From: Trifolium pratense | Lineage: Eukaryota; Streptophyta; Magnoliopsida; Fabales; Fabaceae | Direction: 5' to 3' | Assembly: GCF_020283565.1 (NCBI RefSeq) | Contig: NC_060060.1 | Span: 28,334,001 to 28,398,000 of the forward strand | Length of the DNA: 64,000 nt | Program-made: the position numbers and the translations under genes | Notes under the pieces: model-generated | Databases searched by the model: none | Seen by the model: the letters and a program-made list of their open reading frames with translations, nothing else | What the model was told of the DNA's origin: nothing | Shown here: positions 35,770 through 47,649 of the stretch, one piece after another | How positions within the stretch are numbered: the stretch's first letter is position 1 | Layout: each line of letters begins with the position of its first letter

Positions 35770-36257
35770 GATGAAACTTGCCTCCTTCAAATTGTTTTAT
35801 TTCTATTGACCCTTTTGAGAAGGAGGAAGGGTAAGCTCATTTATACAATTTACATTGTCAATTCTCTTTGATGCTGACAATTTAAGTACTTTCCGCCGTT
35901 CCGGCCTCTAATTTAAGTAGCCAATTGAACTGAGTTTATGAATGAAGTTTGTCATCTATCATTGGGGTTGTCACATAGAAGATTTGGCCCATACATATCT
36001 ATAGAAGTGTCACAGTATTTGTGGATATTACCAAAGTATAGATAGTGGTATATCATAGTTATTTCTTTCTCAAGGTCATTGTCAAATCTTAAAATCTTAA
36101 TAATCATATATGACATATTTATATCTTAAACTCTTGTCTTTATTGTGAGTGTCTTTTGGGTTTATGTGAGGCATTTCCACCCATAGCTTTTACTCAAACG
36201 GCTGATCCCACGAGGATGTTTGGCTAGTCTTGCTATTTGAAGAGTGAAGTGTGTTTT

Positions 36258-36420
36258 TTTGTTTTTTTTTTGTTTTTCACCACCAGTTGAATCTAGTTCG
36301 GGGGTCAGTTCTGGCATCAAGTAGTTCCAGCCCTCTCCCGATCGCAGTTGCGGGGGATCGAACCGCGGTCCTCCCTACCAAGTTCAGCGTCAATCACCAC
36401 CGAACCAACTAACGATTGAT
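36258..36420 (-). repeat. Well-preserved tRNA-derived SINE
   Basis: On the minus strand it begins TTAGTTGGTTCGGTGGTGAT and has a B box GGTTCGATCCC, then CACCAGTTGAA.. reversed at the tail and a terminal A-rich stretch. The direct repeats AGAGTGAAGTGTGTTTT at 36241-36257 and 36421-36437 are perfect 17-bp duplications, so the insertion is fairly young. A 5'-truncated relative lies at about 41458-41515 and a decayed one at 757-866. Confidence 0.8.
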
Positions 36421-37197
36421 AGAGTGAAGTGTGTTTTGTTTATTCATCTTTGATGTTTAATTATTATTGTTGAATGTTCACTGTCTTCTCCTATTATGGT
36501 TTTTAATTAACCTTGTTACATCACCGAGCGGCGGTGACGATTGTGGCTGAAACCAGGCTCTAGCCTTCATTCAAATGTTAGGTTGATTTCCATTTGCTAA
36601 CAAGTGTATATGCTTGATTTCTTGAAGAGATACAAGTCTATTTGTGACTCTTCCTAGAGTTGAGAAATAATATTGCAATTGCACAATTTTTCATATATAT
36701 AAACAAATTTAGCAAGGGAGCCACATCTCTATGTAAGACTAATGAAAATCACATAATCTCATTGAGAGCTTATTGTTAAATTGATGTATAGTTTTCAATG
36801 GAAGAATTTCATATTAAAATCTTAAGTTAAAACTAGTTTGAGTGAAATTTTCAATCAATTATCTAAGTCAATGTTTATTTTTTTGGGAGAAATAAATATG
36901 ATTGTTACTCCTATAGTTTGTTGTTCATTTGGATTTCACAAGACTCGAAAGATTAATTTATGCAATTGTGCGTAAAAAATACCTAATTTACATTAAAAAA
37001 TAACGTACCACAATTTTTTTTTATATTTTTCCAAATTAAATGTACAACCTAGAGATACCATCAAAAGTACTTAAGAGGAGGTTATTCTTGAAACCTACAT
37101 AAGAATTTCTACATTTTTAACAAAGAAGTAAGCCATTGCCAACAGTTGGCTTCTTGAACTAGAGAGGTGTGACATCTCTCTTACCCTTTTTTAAATA

Positions 37198-37391
37198 ATA
37201 AATGGACAAAACTTACATGCATTTTCATACATGCATTTCTTACTTTTCCACTCATAAAGAGGTGGTTATTTGTGTTTTTTCATTTTAAAAAAATAAAAGA
37301 AAATTTTTTTTAATAAAAAAAACTACCTCTTTGTGAGAGGAAAAGTAAGAAATGCATGTATGGAAATGCATGTAAGTTTTGTCCATAATAA
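37198..37391. mobile_element. Short foldback MITE
   Basis: The left arm GGACAAAACTTACATGCATT.. (about 37203-37268) and the right arm ..AATGCATGTAAGTTTTGTCC (about 37321-37386) are near-perfect inverted copies around an A/T-only loop. Confidence 0.65.
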
Positions 37392-38429
37392 ATTTATCTC
37401 TTGCCTTTGCGGGGTTGCAGTTTCTTGCCGTAAAATTAGTCACAAATCTTTTAAAAAAATCTTTAAAAGTAATGATCATAAATCTTTTTAAAAAAAAATC
37501 TGAAAAAAATTCTTTAAAAGTGTAAAATTCCTTGTAATAATAATATATATTTTTTTTACATTGTTCACCCGTACTTCACAATTTCAACGCATTCTCTTAT
37601 CATCCCATTAAGTCCTTACTCTTCGACTTTCTTTAATCAATAAAAAATTTGTTTATACACATTTGTGCATATCTTTACAAAAAAAAAACTGTGCATATAC
37701 TTTTTTAAATAAAAATAGTTAAATAAAAATGTAATCTAAGAAAATAGTTAAAATAAGTTATTTTTTTTTAAATAAAAATATTGAGTTTTGGTTTTGATTA
37801 AACCCAACACTACAGTACATGTAACAAAAAAAAAAAAAACCGACAGTACACAATCCGTCCAGAGTCAAACTGCAAAACGGCGGTCTTGTATCCTTCACCA
37901 GTCGCCGCCGCCACTGGAACACAGGAAACCACCTCACCATCTCCTCTTGCCACTGTAAGTTGTGTTTTTAATCTCTTTCCATTTTGAATCTCCACTGCGT
38001 TGGTTTAATCTCCACCCTCTCCTCATGAATTTTAAATAGTGATGATTTTTTTTTTTTAAAGCCATATTGATGTTAGAACAAATTAGGGGTTTCATGAATT
38101 CCATGTGGTGATGAATTTGTCTTTAAGTGTCTGTCTAGATATTGAGTTCATTTGTTCTATTTCAGAACTATAGAGTAACAAAATTGAATGAATTTTATGT
38201 AATATGTTACAAACATTGTGATTTGTTTTCTGAGTTATGAGCTTAAACATTGTGAGTTATTACAACTTAGATGTTTCATTTTTTTGTATATTGCATACTT
38301 CGGTTTATTACTTTTAAGTATTACTTGCTTTATAAGTTTTAGTTTATTTTAGTGGCTATCCCTAACTTTTTGGCCTGTCTCCGCCACCGACATTAGGGAT
38401 TTTTGCTGTTGAGGATCTGTTTCCATTAC

Positions 38430-38496
<67 letters not shown>

Positions 38497-38497
38497 C
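38430..38497. repeat. (TTA)n microsatellite in RPA49 leader intron
   Basis: An uninterrupted trinucleotide run of about 67 bases about 55 bases before the splice acceptor of the first coding exon. The Ile-only antisense frame here is meaningless. Confidence 0.95.
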
Positions 38498-38554
38498 ATG
38501 TGAAAGGTAAACCCTAGCTTGATTCTCATAAATTTTGCCATTTTATGGTGCAGC

Positions 38555-41154
38555 ATGATGGAAAACTCCGAGCCACAGTCAAAGAAGAAAATGAAAAACA
38601 AAATGAAAATCAATACTGAACCAATGCCTGAACAGGTTCAAGCTAAAGTTGAAGTTGTCCGTTCCGATCCAGACAAAATGCCTCCATTTGTTGGTTATTT
38701 TCCTTCTGGATTTGATCCTGTTAAGCAAACGTTTGACTGGTATCCAAGTTTATCGAAACAAGCATATGGATAAGAGGGCTGAGCAGTGAGCTTGTTGTTT
38801 GTCCTGATGGGTGCTCGGTTGAATTCGTTGGAACGAGTCATGCGGGCGAGGCATCGGCTGGAAACCAATCAATGTATGCGCTTGGTGTCTTTGACAGGGA
38901 AGCTCAGACACTTAAAATTATGCATGTTGGTGCTAATAAGGTAAGCTTGCGACGAAATGTAAAGAAATAAGTTATTGTTGATGTTTCGGAATTTGTTATT
39001 GTGTTGTGTTGATTTGTTGGTGTTGTGTAGATATTCAGATTGGAACCAAAAGTTAAAGGTTTGGAATGTAGCATGCCGCCTCCGACTCCAACTGTGGAAG
39101 AGATGAGTCCGGATCAGTGGACAGAGAAAAGGCGAAAGACTGATGCTATTTTCGGAAGTATGAGGCAAATTGTGATGGTATATTTTGATTCCTGTTTTTA
39201 CCTTATTTTCTAGCTGTGCTAACAAGTAATTACATGACAATCCTTATTTCAGTGTGATTTTTTTTTGGCAAATTTAGCAAGTGACACATGAATCTAAGCT
39301 TAGAGGTGAAAAATAAGAGAATACTAGTATACAATACCACAAATTTATGGTTGGATTGGAAAAACACTTTAAATTTCAAAATCATTGGACTTCACTTTTC
39401 AATACTGCCAACCAATTGTTTATTTTAAGATTTGACTTGCACATTTTGATCACAACCAAAACACCCTTTGTAGGATAAGATTGTACTTTGTATGATTTGA
39501 CCGCTGATCGTTAGAAAGGGAAAATATTGTGTTCTTATTTATTTTAATTAGCCCGTTGGTGATGTTTGTTGTCTTGGATGAATTTTTGTTCTCAACATAT
39601 TGTCGGTAATTCAATCTCAAAAGTTAGCTTAAGAATTGCAAGGATTAATTGGGCCATATCTCTAGTCCATGTGGGATCTCAACATTCAGAATATGTTCTG
39701 CTGTTGAGCTTGTTCTGTTTTAAGTTGCAATTTGATATCCTAGTAGCTTTGTTAAATTATCTGCTTTAATTCCCATAAAGGAGTTGAATAGTTTTGCATG
39801 AATTCTACAACTCTTAACTTTGGGCAACAACTGTAAGTTCTGGTTTTCTCCTTACATGATTTCTTTGATATAGTAAACCTTCCTAGAGTACGTAATTTAT
39901 CTTGTGATTATTGGAAAGGGTTGGAATACATGACCAAAAAGAAAAATAGGAGACATATTATGCCGTGGCATTAGGTAGTATTTATAGGTGAGGATATCAC
40001 TGTTGAATTTAAGTGATCGAGTCTTCTATTAATTAGCATTCAACAAGGTATACCTGATTTTTATTGGAATTGTTTTATACTAATATTGGAATTTGTATTA
40101 TTCTGCAGAATAATAAGTGGGAGGAAATCAGAATAGATGAAGAACCTGAAGCTAAAGAGAATCTGGCTGAGAAAATGAAAAATGTTGAAGTAAAAGAATC
40201 TGTTCTCGCAAATACAGAAGCTCATGTTACTCGCCATATACCACCATATAATGCTTCTGCAACTACACCTCAGGAGGCTTATGTATTGGACCAAATCATC
40301 CTTTCAGAAGAATGGAATCATCTTCAAGACATTTATTATACTTTGCGGAAGGGAGAAGCAGCAGACTTCAGTATTTATCCAACTTTTATCCGCAACAGGA
40401 TTGACAGATTAAAGAAGATTGAGGTATTTATACAGATATGAACATTTTGCTTAAAAGATAACTTTGGAGTTCCTAATCATTGGTCACTGGAACCGTAAAA
40501 TAGTTTTGCTTTGCCAGTAATACTATACTTGCTTATATTGTTATTGAACGACTTGTATTACAAAATATATTTTAAAAGCGTCCAATCTTTAATCAACGAT
40601 CAATATACCTTGACCTGCTTGTTTTTTGTTTTAATGGCAGGGAATCTGTGTCTGTGCTTTTTAGCATAAAGTTTTATTTTCTGAGATTTGTTTTTCCTTG
40701 TTAAATTATTATATCCGTAATCTATTGTCTATATTTACAGGACGAGTCTGAAAAGATGAAGCTTTCTTGCATACTCTCATTCATCAATCATCTTGTCAAA
40801 TTCAAAGATCAACACAGCATGGATGGTGTTTCTTCTTCAAAGCAACATAAGATTCCCAACATTCTACGTCATAGATTTTCGACAATGTTTGCTGTTTCTG
40901 AATCAAGAAGGATGCCACCTGAAAAGATTAATCTTCTCATTTCTTATATTTTGGTGCTGACACTTTTCTCCGACGAATTTCAGACTGACTACAGCGATAT
41001 ATCAAAGGATTTAAGGATGAATAAAGGACCGGTGAAACAAATCTATGAGCATTTGGGTTGCAAAATTTTAAAACAGAGGCCTTTCTATGCCACACTTCCT
41101 ATCCCTCTTACATTTCCTCAGTTAAGGCAAAAGAAGAGGCTGAAAAAGAATTGA
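38555..41154 (+). CDS. RPA49: RNA polymerase I subunit A49-like, first coding exon frameshifted
   Basis: Exons 38555-38940, 39031-39177, 40109-40423 and 40741-41154 with GT-AG introns. The product matches plant A49/RPA49 (RNA_pol_I_A49 family): an N-terminal dimerisation half (MYALGVFDREAQTLKI, IFRLEPKVKG) and a C-terminal winged-helix half (YVLDQIILSEEWNHLQDIYY; RHRFSTMFAVSESRRM; IYEHLGCKI). A49 works with A34.5 in Pol I initiation and elongation of rRNA in the nucleolus. Odd: exon 1 needs two +1 shifts to read through. The frame is right up to PSGFDPVK (near 38723), homologous text continues in the next frame as QVYRNKHMDKRAEQ (38745-38786), then in the third frame as ELVVCPDGCSVEFVG (from 38788). 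Read straight, it stops at TAA 38771-38773. Either a recent pseudogene, sequence error, or an isoform starting downstream. Confidence 0.8.
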
Positions 41155-42347
41155 TCACTTTTTAAGTCTGCTTTTGTTACTATTAAGCAAATCAAGTTGT
41201 TTGTTAGTCATTTTGATGCAGTGATGTCAAATTTTGTTATCAACCTTAGGAGTTGTTAGATACTTTAGTTTCTTTTTTTTTTTTTTTTTTAATTTGATAA
41301 CACTTGAACTAGGATATTCTTCAAAGGTAAATTGCCCCATCTATTTTGCCACTCCTATAAATTATCTTTGAAAGTTTACCTGATATTTAATTAAAACTAG
41401 TTATATGACTAAATTTGCAAGTGATATCTTCAAGCTAACTTGACTTCACTTGAATTTTTTTTGTTTTCACCACCAATTTAATCTGGTTCAGAGGTTAGTT
41501 CTGACATCAATTACTTGAAAATTTATTTCCAACTAATTTACCTACAATGCCTAAGTCCATCATACTATACTAATTTAACACAAACAAATTCATTATTCTA
41601 ATCAAGTTGATGATGGGATAATGGTCACTTTTCTTCCTTGGGGGGTAATTATGATAATTCACACTATTGCATGATTAATGTCTGCATTATTATTAAAATG
41701 GAGTGTATTGATTATGTCTTTCCCACAAAGATTAAATCTATTAAAATGGTTGTGGAAATTCTATACCAATAACATCATAAAAGAAGAAAATGTGGGGTGT
41801 ATTGATTATGATTTCAAATAGTTAATTATAAATGATCCTTGCATCTTGCTATTATAGTAGAAAATTCAAATAAATCTAATGCTAATGCATATACACACAT
41901 CTCCCTAAAAGAAAACATATCAACAAGAGTGGATCCATATCAACTATCCCACATATATCCAATTTCGGTGGACCCCACATTGTTATCAAGAATAGGGCAA
42001 AGGACAAGCCAAGTGTACATTTTTATTTGTACATTTGTGAGGTGACCCACAACTCACTATAAAGATATTAATATAGAGGGTCCCTAGTCTTCATCCTTAT
42101 CTAATTTCCTCTCACTATTTCCAACCCTTGTTAATTTTACTATATTGCCACTCAATAATATCTCCTCAAAATAACTTACACTTGGAAGCAAGATAACACT
42201 TGATCAATTTTAACCGTAGATATTTTAAGCATCACTCTCTCTAGTTTCTATATATAGAGTGTGTATACACATACCTTTGTTATAAGAACCCTCTCATATT
42301 AGATATTTATCATCAATATTAATTTCATACAAAGTCTTAATTCCAAA
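41155..42347. other. Intergenic stretch and DRM1 promoter
   Basis: Begins with RPA49 3' flank and a poly-T tract (41272-41290), then a truncated SINE (about 41458-41515). The last 300 bases are likely DRM1 promoter and leader, with a TATATATAG box at about 42249-42257, roughly 95 bases before the ATG. No other gene seen. Confidence 0.5.
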
Positions 42348-43344
42348 ATGTTAGACAAACTTTGGGATGATGTTGTTGCTGGCCCTCAACCTGAGCGTGG
42401 CCTTGACAAGCTTAGGAGACTCACAACCAACATCAAAGGTATAATAAAAACATTAAATTCATAATAATTTTCCTAAGTCCTAACCATAATATATAAATAT
42501 ATGCACAACTAAATATAATTTTAGATCTATGTCATGATGTACATGTTGTATGATATTAAGGTTGTATAATTAAATTTGAATTTGGATGTAGTGGATGAAG
42601 GAGGAAGTAGTCAATTAGTGAGGAATTCATCGTTGCCGACAACACCGACGACACCAGCGACTCCGACGACGCCTCAATCGGCACGTAAAGTTGACAACGT
42701 TTGGAGGAGCGTGTTCAATCCTGGAAGTAACTCTGCTACTAGGAGAATTGGTGCTGATGTTTTTGACAAACCACTCCCCAACACCCCCACTGTCTATGAT
42801 TGGTATGATCTACATATTTACTTATCCAACCACTTATATTTTCATGCATATACTCCATCCGATCTTTAGTATGAGATTTTCTATATTTATGAATCAGACA
42901 CATTAAATATTCTATAAAATTAAAAAGTAAATTTTTTCTTATATGCCCCAAATAAATAGAGTATATGAGTATATAATTATGATCATGATATTAATATTGC
43001 TTATTTTGCACTCCTTTTCTTACTAGAGAAAGAAGTTGGGGATCAAGTAAATTTTATTTATAATCAAATTATTAAATTTAAATTATTAAGCTTGAGATCT
43101 GAACCATATGATTTGATAATTACACGAGTGCATTTAGTTAGTGACAATAAAGAATCTTTCTCGAAAGAAGAACTATATATGGGATATGAACCGTTAGATC
43201 TTTCGAAAATCTTCGATCTAGGCTCCGATTTCATGATGTATTAAATTTAAAGAGCTGTTTGTGATTATGGTTGGTGCTAATATGAATTGGGTTGTATGTA
43301 ATTGCAGGATGTACAGTGGAGACACAAGGAGCAACCATCGCTAA
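42348..43344 (+). CDS. DRM1: Dormancy-associated / auxin-repressed protein (DRM1/ARP family)
   Basis: Three exons: 42348-42438, 42592-42802, 43308-43344; 112 aa, all GT-AG, frame closes at TAA. Family hallmarks are all present: the N-terminal [19 protein letters not shown] and LRRLTT, a Thr/Pro-rich linker ([13 protein letters not shown]), [27 protein letters not shown] and the terminal [11 protein letters not shown]. The family is small, disordered and plant-specific. Its mRNA is high in dormant or non-growing tissue and falls with auxin or sugar; molecular function is unknown. Likely neighbours by descent are RLP4 and DEG15 in this window. Two CACGTG boxes lie just downstream (43403 and 43422). 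Confidence 0.93.
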
Positions 43345-43900
43345 GGTGGCGGTCAACCTCCCATATGGCATGTAAATATCGTTGTGCTGTTCATCGTCTT
43401 GCCACGTGTCTGCATCAACATCACGTGTCGTGATCTGATTGTTCGTTGTATCGTGTTCTTTTTTCTTCATATAAGCATCTAATCTGAATCTCTGAATGTA
43501 AAATGCTTAAAATAATAATTAGTAGTATGCTTTAATTTCCTTGTATTTGAGTTTTGTTATATCTAGTTCTTCCCTTAATCGGTTTATCTTGCTTCTTTGC
43601 TTTTTCTCCTTCAGTTAAGTGATGGTTAATCTACTATAGAATTAAAATAAAAGTGTGTTAGCCTCTATCCTAATATTGTAAGACATGTGGCGAGTAGTGA
43701 CATGGTGTGATAATGAATGTAACTATGCAATTTGGTAAAAGATTGGATTGTAACAATTTTATAGATTGGACATTGGAGTTATAATAACTCATACTGAAGT
43801 GTCATGACTCATGATACAAGTTTCATCTTGACCGTCTATTATAATAATTCAGCTGAGATATATACTTATCCTAATCTCTTAGCAATAATTAAAGTTTTGC

Positions 43901-43996
43901 AGGCAAAGTCACTAGGCTTGATCTAGTGGTGAGAAGTTTGAGTAGTATCTTATAAGTTTGAGGTTCGATTCCCAGCTCATTGTAAATAAAAAAAAA
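43901..43996 (+). repeat. Short tRNA-derived SINE with target duplication
   Basis: It reads GGCTTGATCTAGTGGTGAG (A-box region), then a B box GAGGTTCGATTCCC and an A-rich tail. It is flanked by TAAAGTTTTGC at 43890-43900 and 43997-44007. Confidence 0.7.
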
Positions 43997-44175
43997 TAAA
44001 GTTTTGCGGGCCACCAACACCAAGTCCTTTTATAAGTGACAAATAAAATATGATGTAATGGAGATACTGAGAGCTTCATCTTATCCTTCATTTTTTTTAA
44101 AAAAATAATTTGGTGGTGAATTTTTTTACTCTTAAGATGAATAAGTTAAATGTTAAGAGTTTAAATCTCAATTCT

Positions 44176-44177
<2 letters not shown>

Positions 44178-44233
<56 letters not shown>
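44178..44233. repeat. (TA)n microsatellite
   Basis: An AT/TA run of about 55 bases grown inside a decayed SINE copy. Confidence 0.95.
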
Positions 44234-44235
<2 letters not shown>

Positions 44236-44329
44236 GTAATGTTTGTACCAATTAAACTAAATTTATAAAAATATTCTTAGGATCTGTTTGGTTCGGAGGT
44301 TTTGGAAGGGAGGAGATATTTTAAATTAA

Positions 44330-45204
44330 GGTGACTACTTCTCTACCCTCACATAAATTGAGGGTATATGCCCTATGCTGACATGACCAATCAAATTCAG
44401 CCATATATGTGTCCAAGTCAAACATAAATATTTTTTTATCAAAATATAATTTTGACTACTTTAATTTTCAAATAATTATACTTTAGGTTACTACTTTTCA
44501 TTAATTATATTTTAGGTTACACATATTCTTATCATTTACTAAAAAACACTTTTCACAAATCATATTCATCTTTTCTTACGTATTCATCTTTTCTTAAGAT
44601 CAAATTTTTTCATCGGCGCTTCGCTTGTCGCCGCCGCTTCACTTGTCGTCGTCGCTTCGATTTAATTCCTTGAGGAATTTGTAATTGCTATTTGAATTGT
44701 TAAATTGACAAATAATGATTAAAACGTACAAGAGAATAAAAAATAAAATCAATGTTATCTAGATGAACCGATTCTGGAACAAACGTAGCCGAAACAAAAT
44801 TCTGAAAGACAATTGTGAAGAGACCGATGATGGAGAAGTGATTCCGGAGCCTAAGGAAGCGGCGATCTTCAAGGATCACAAGTGAAGCAGGGACGACGAC
44901 AAGTGAAGCAGCGGCGACAAGCGAAGCGCCGACGAAAAATTTGATCTTACGAAAAAAAAAAGATGAATCCGTAAGAAAAGATGAATAATATTTTTGAAAA
45001 GTGTTTTTTTAGTAAAGGATAAGAATATGTGTAAGCTAAAATATAATTAGTAACAAGTAGTTATTTAAAAATTAAAGTAGTCAAAATTATTTTTGGTAAA
45101 AAATGATTTGTGTTTGACTTGGATACATATGGCTGAATTTAATTGGTGTCATGTCAGCATAGGGTACTTAGCTCCATTTATGTGAGGGTTAATTAGAAAA
45201 AACC
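44330..45204. mobile_element. Mutator-like foldback element with roughly 330-bp terminal inverted repeats
   Basis: The 875-bp element begins GGTGACTACTTCTCTACCCT and ends in the inverse of GGTTTTTTCTAATTAACCCT. The arms share CCCTCACATAAAT, CCCTATGCTGACATGAC, TTCAGCCATAT, AAGTCAAACA and a GC-rich inner end CGGCGCTTCGCTTGTCGCCG. The 9-bp direct repeats TTAAATTAA lie at 44321-44329 and 45205-45213, the duplication length of Mutator elements. The short centre has no transposase. Confidence 0.82.
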
Positions 45205-46019
45205 TTAAATTAATTGTGTTTGATTCAATTTTTAGGAGAGGAGGGGAGGTGAGAGGAGGTGAGCAAAATCCCTCAAAATCCCAATTTTTGTTTCACCCCA
45301 AATTGGGGGGATTTGGAGGGGAGGGGAGTGAAGGAGAAAGATATCATTACAATTTTAATTATTTTGACATAATTGTCCTCATAATTATTTTAAAATGTCA
45401 AAATCATCTCATGTTGACTTTTATATGTTTTGCAGTTTTGCTAATACAATTTATTTACTTTTTGTTTATTTTTAATGAGCCTCCTAAAGAGTGTATTAAG
45501 AGTATTATTTAAAGTTTTATATAAATAAATTATTTATTGAAAAATTAAATATTTGATTTTAATGTACAATTTTTTATAAAAATTTACACACAATTTTGGA
45601 TTTAGATAAAGATGCTCAATCTAATAAAATTATCAGCTGAGTTAGAATTCACAAATTTACACTTAGTATTTTTATTATTTTTTGGGAGGATCTTATTGCT
45701 AATTTGAATATTGACGATAAGAGATTTGTCACCGGTATCATCTAATCCTTGACTTTTATTTTGTTGAGCTACTTCATTTTATTTTATTCTTTGTAAAAAA
45801 TAACCTCCTAAGGAGTGTATTAAGATTTAAGAGTATTATTTAAAGATATTTTTAAGTAAATATTATTAAAAATATCAACGATGAATTGATCAAAGTGGTA
45901 AGGGTCTTGGTTCTTTTAAATATGTGATCATATGTTCGATTTCTGGCTCATGCGTATGAAAAAAATTCGGTTGGAAGAGAGAACTCACCTTGTGTGTCTC
46001 ACAGGTTCCCCGATGGAGA

Positions 46020-46640
46020 TTAATCATTGCTAATGACGGTGGTAACTTCGTACCCAATGTCTTTGGCCAGCAAGAGGCCCTTGAATGTCAGATGAACCTT
46101 GAATGAAGCCTGAGAAGTTTGCAAGATAGTGACCAAATGTGTTTCTAATAATGCCTCCAAATCCAGATCGAACGGCAGAATCGAGGCAACTTCCGTCCAC
46201 ATTAAAAATGACACAAGAATAGTTATTATTGTTCCACTTGATATATCTATCAACTAGCCCGTCACTTGAAGTGGGGGAGAAACAATTTCTGAAGGATTCA
46301 ACCAAAGTTCAGATGTTGAAGGAGAGCCGGCCGAAGGACCAAGTCTCACTGTTTATGTACATCAGGTTGCAATGTCTGCAAGACCACCAGACACCGACCA
46401 AGAAAGTGAGAGCCGGTGAACCTATGACACTCAACATGAGCCAATCGTACACATCCAAATTTGAGAAGAAATCCTGATTGTGAAAATTAATGTGGTTCCA
46501 AAGGCTACGAGAAAACTCGCAACCCCAAATGCATTGACGAAAAGATTCATATTGGAAGCCACAACGAGTGCAAGTGGCAGAAGGACTCATTTTCCGATGA
46601 TTGAATAAGGGGAGGTAGGCACAAAATTGTGACAAGCCAG
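46020..46640 (-). pseudogene. LINE fragment: zf-RVT and RNase H start, frameshifted
   Basis: On the minus strand, 46635-46309 encodes a zinc-ribbon-like stretch of plant LINE reverse transcriptases (CTRCGFQYESFRQCIWGCEFS, LWNHINF). It is followed in another frame by an RNase H start (VIFNVDGSCLDS..GFGGIIRNTFGHYL), and after GSSDI the reading shifts to LLLAKDIGYEVTTVISND. Stops and shifts show it is dead. It is probably the 3' part of an old non-LTR retrotransposon. Confidence 0.65.
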
Positions 46641-47024
46641 CTAAAAGAAGAATATGATCTTTTCAGGAAGTTGAAGTTTCCATATCCAAGATCAAAAGTG
46701 TAAAAGATTATGATTTATTACCGGGTCTGTTAGGAAATGTTGTCAGTTATAACCATATTTAGTAGTGTAAGTGTGACTCTTGTTATTGATCCAAATGAAT
46801 GCGTCTTCGATTGAATCATTGAACTCGATGTTAGTGTTGTTAATGACATAAAAAACCAATGGAGGGAGCTGAGTGTATAGACTTTAAGTACGAGAATTTC
46901 GTGTGGAAAACACATCTTTTACTTAGAAATACATCTTTTCAAATTATAATGTAACATTTTTTTGGTTACAAGAGAGAAAGAAAATAAAACAAACAAAGGG
47001 ACTAGTCCTTAACAACAGTCATGC

Positions 47025-47370
47025 CCCAACATCAGCAAGGAGTAATGTAGACATGTCAGAAGGTGGAGCTTTTAATATCACAAGAGAAGATTTCGACGAA
47101 GCTCTTAACTTGGCCAAGAAATCAACACATGCATTTCCTTCCCGAAGAGTGTGATCAATTGACATATTTCAATCCCTGCCTATGAGTTGCTGAATTTTGT
47201 GAATCTCATTTGCAAAAATATGATACGGCGAGACACCATTCTTTATCAAACTGATAGCTTGTAAGGAGTCGGAGAAACAAACAAAATTTGTGTATCCATC
47301 ATTCCAGCATAATTCGAGGCCGTGCAGGATCACCATGATCTCGGCATGAAGAATGCTCGGCAGCATCGAT
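47025..47370 (-). pseudogene. RNase H C-terminal half with a TGA in place of Trp
   Basis: Minus-strand frame from 47366 reads ILHAEIMVILHGLELCWNDG, then FSDSLQAISLIKNG, FANEIHKIQQLIGRD and a TGA. The same frame then continues NMSIDHTLREGNACVDFLAK, the end of a plant LINE RNase H (RVT_3 type). A Trp is expected at the stop, so one base change explains it. It is upstream, in element sense, of the 46020-46640 fragment and probably belongs to a different copy. Confidence 0.6.
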
Positions 47371-47649
47371 GCAACATCATAAAAACCTCCCAGGAATAAT
47401 GTAACATTTTAAAAATACAATATTTATAAAAATATTAATGGATATGTGTACCAAAAAAAAGTAACATATTTATCAACAAATTATAAAAGAAATTGTTACA
47501 TATTTAAATTAAAAAAATAGTAAATAAATAATTTTATATTGAACCATTTGAGTCTATACACTGTTGCATAGCTCCTGCTTCAGATTGAAACGCACCTCAC
47601 CTCACCTCACCTCCAACATCAACTTCAATCCTGATTCATTCTTCACAGA

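Larger units (their letters stand above)
35770..38553. other. Intergenic stretch plus RPA49 5' leader and leader intron
   Basis: Contains a SINE with long target duplications (36258-36420) and a short foldback MITE (37198-37391). From about 37830 there is probably the RPA49 5' UTR, ending at a donor CACT|GTAAGT near 37951. The leader intron carries an ATT/TTA microsatellite and ends at CAG 38551-38553. Confidence 0.5.
43345..47649. other. Intergenic stretch between DRM1 and DEG15
   Basis: Begins with the DRM1 3' UTR. Then: a SINE (43901-43996), a decayed SINE broken by a TA tract (44105-44270), a Mutator-type foldback element (44330-45204), another SINE-like copy (about 45885-46030), LINE fragments (46020-47400) and the DEG15 5' leader (CACCTCACCTCACCTCC, about 47590). 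Confidence 0.5.

Noticed and set aside
38719..38787. Short intron to explain the A49 frameshifts
   Set aside because: A GT..AG of about 67 bases (GTTAAG to GAGCAG) exists, but joining it puts a TGA in phase and does not connect the required frames; it would also be very short.
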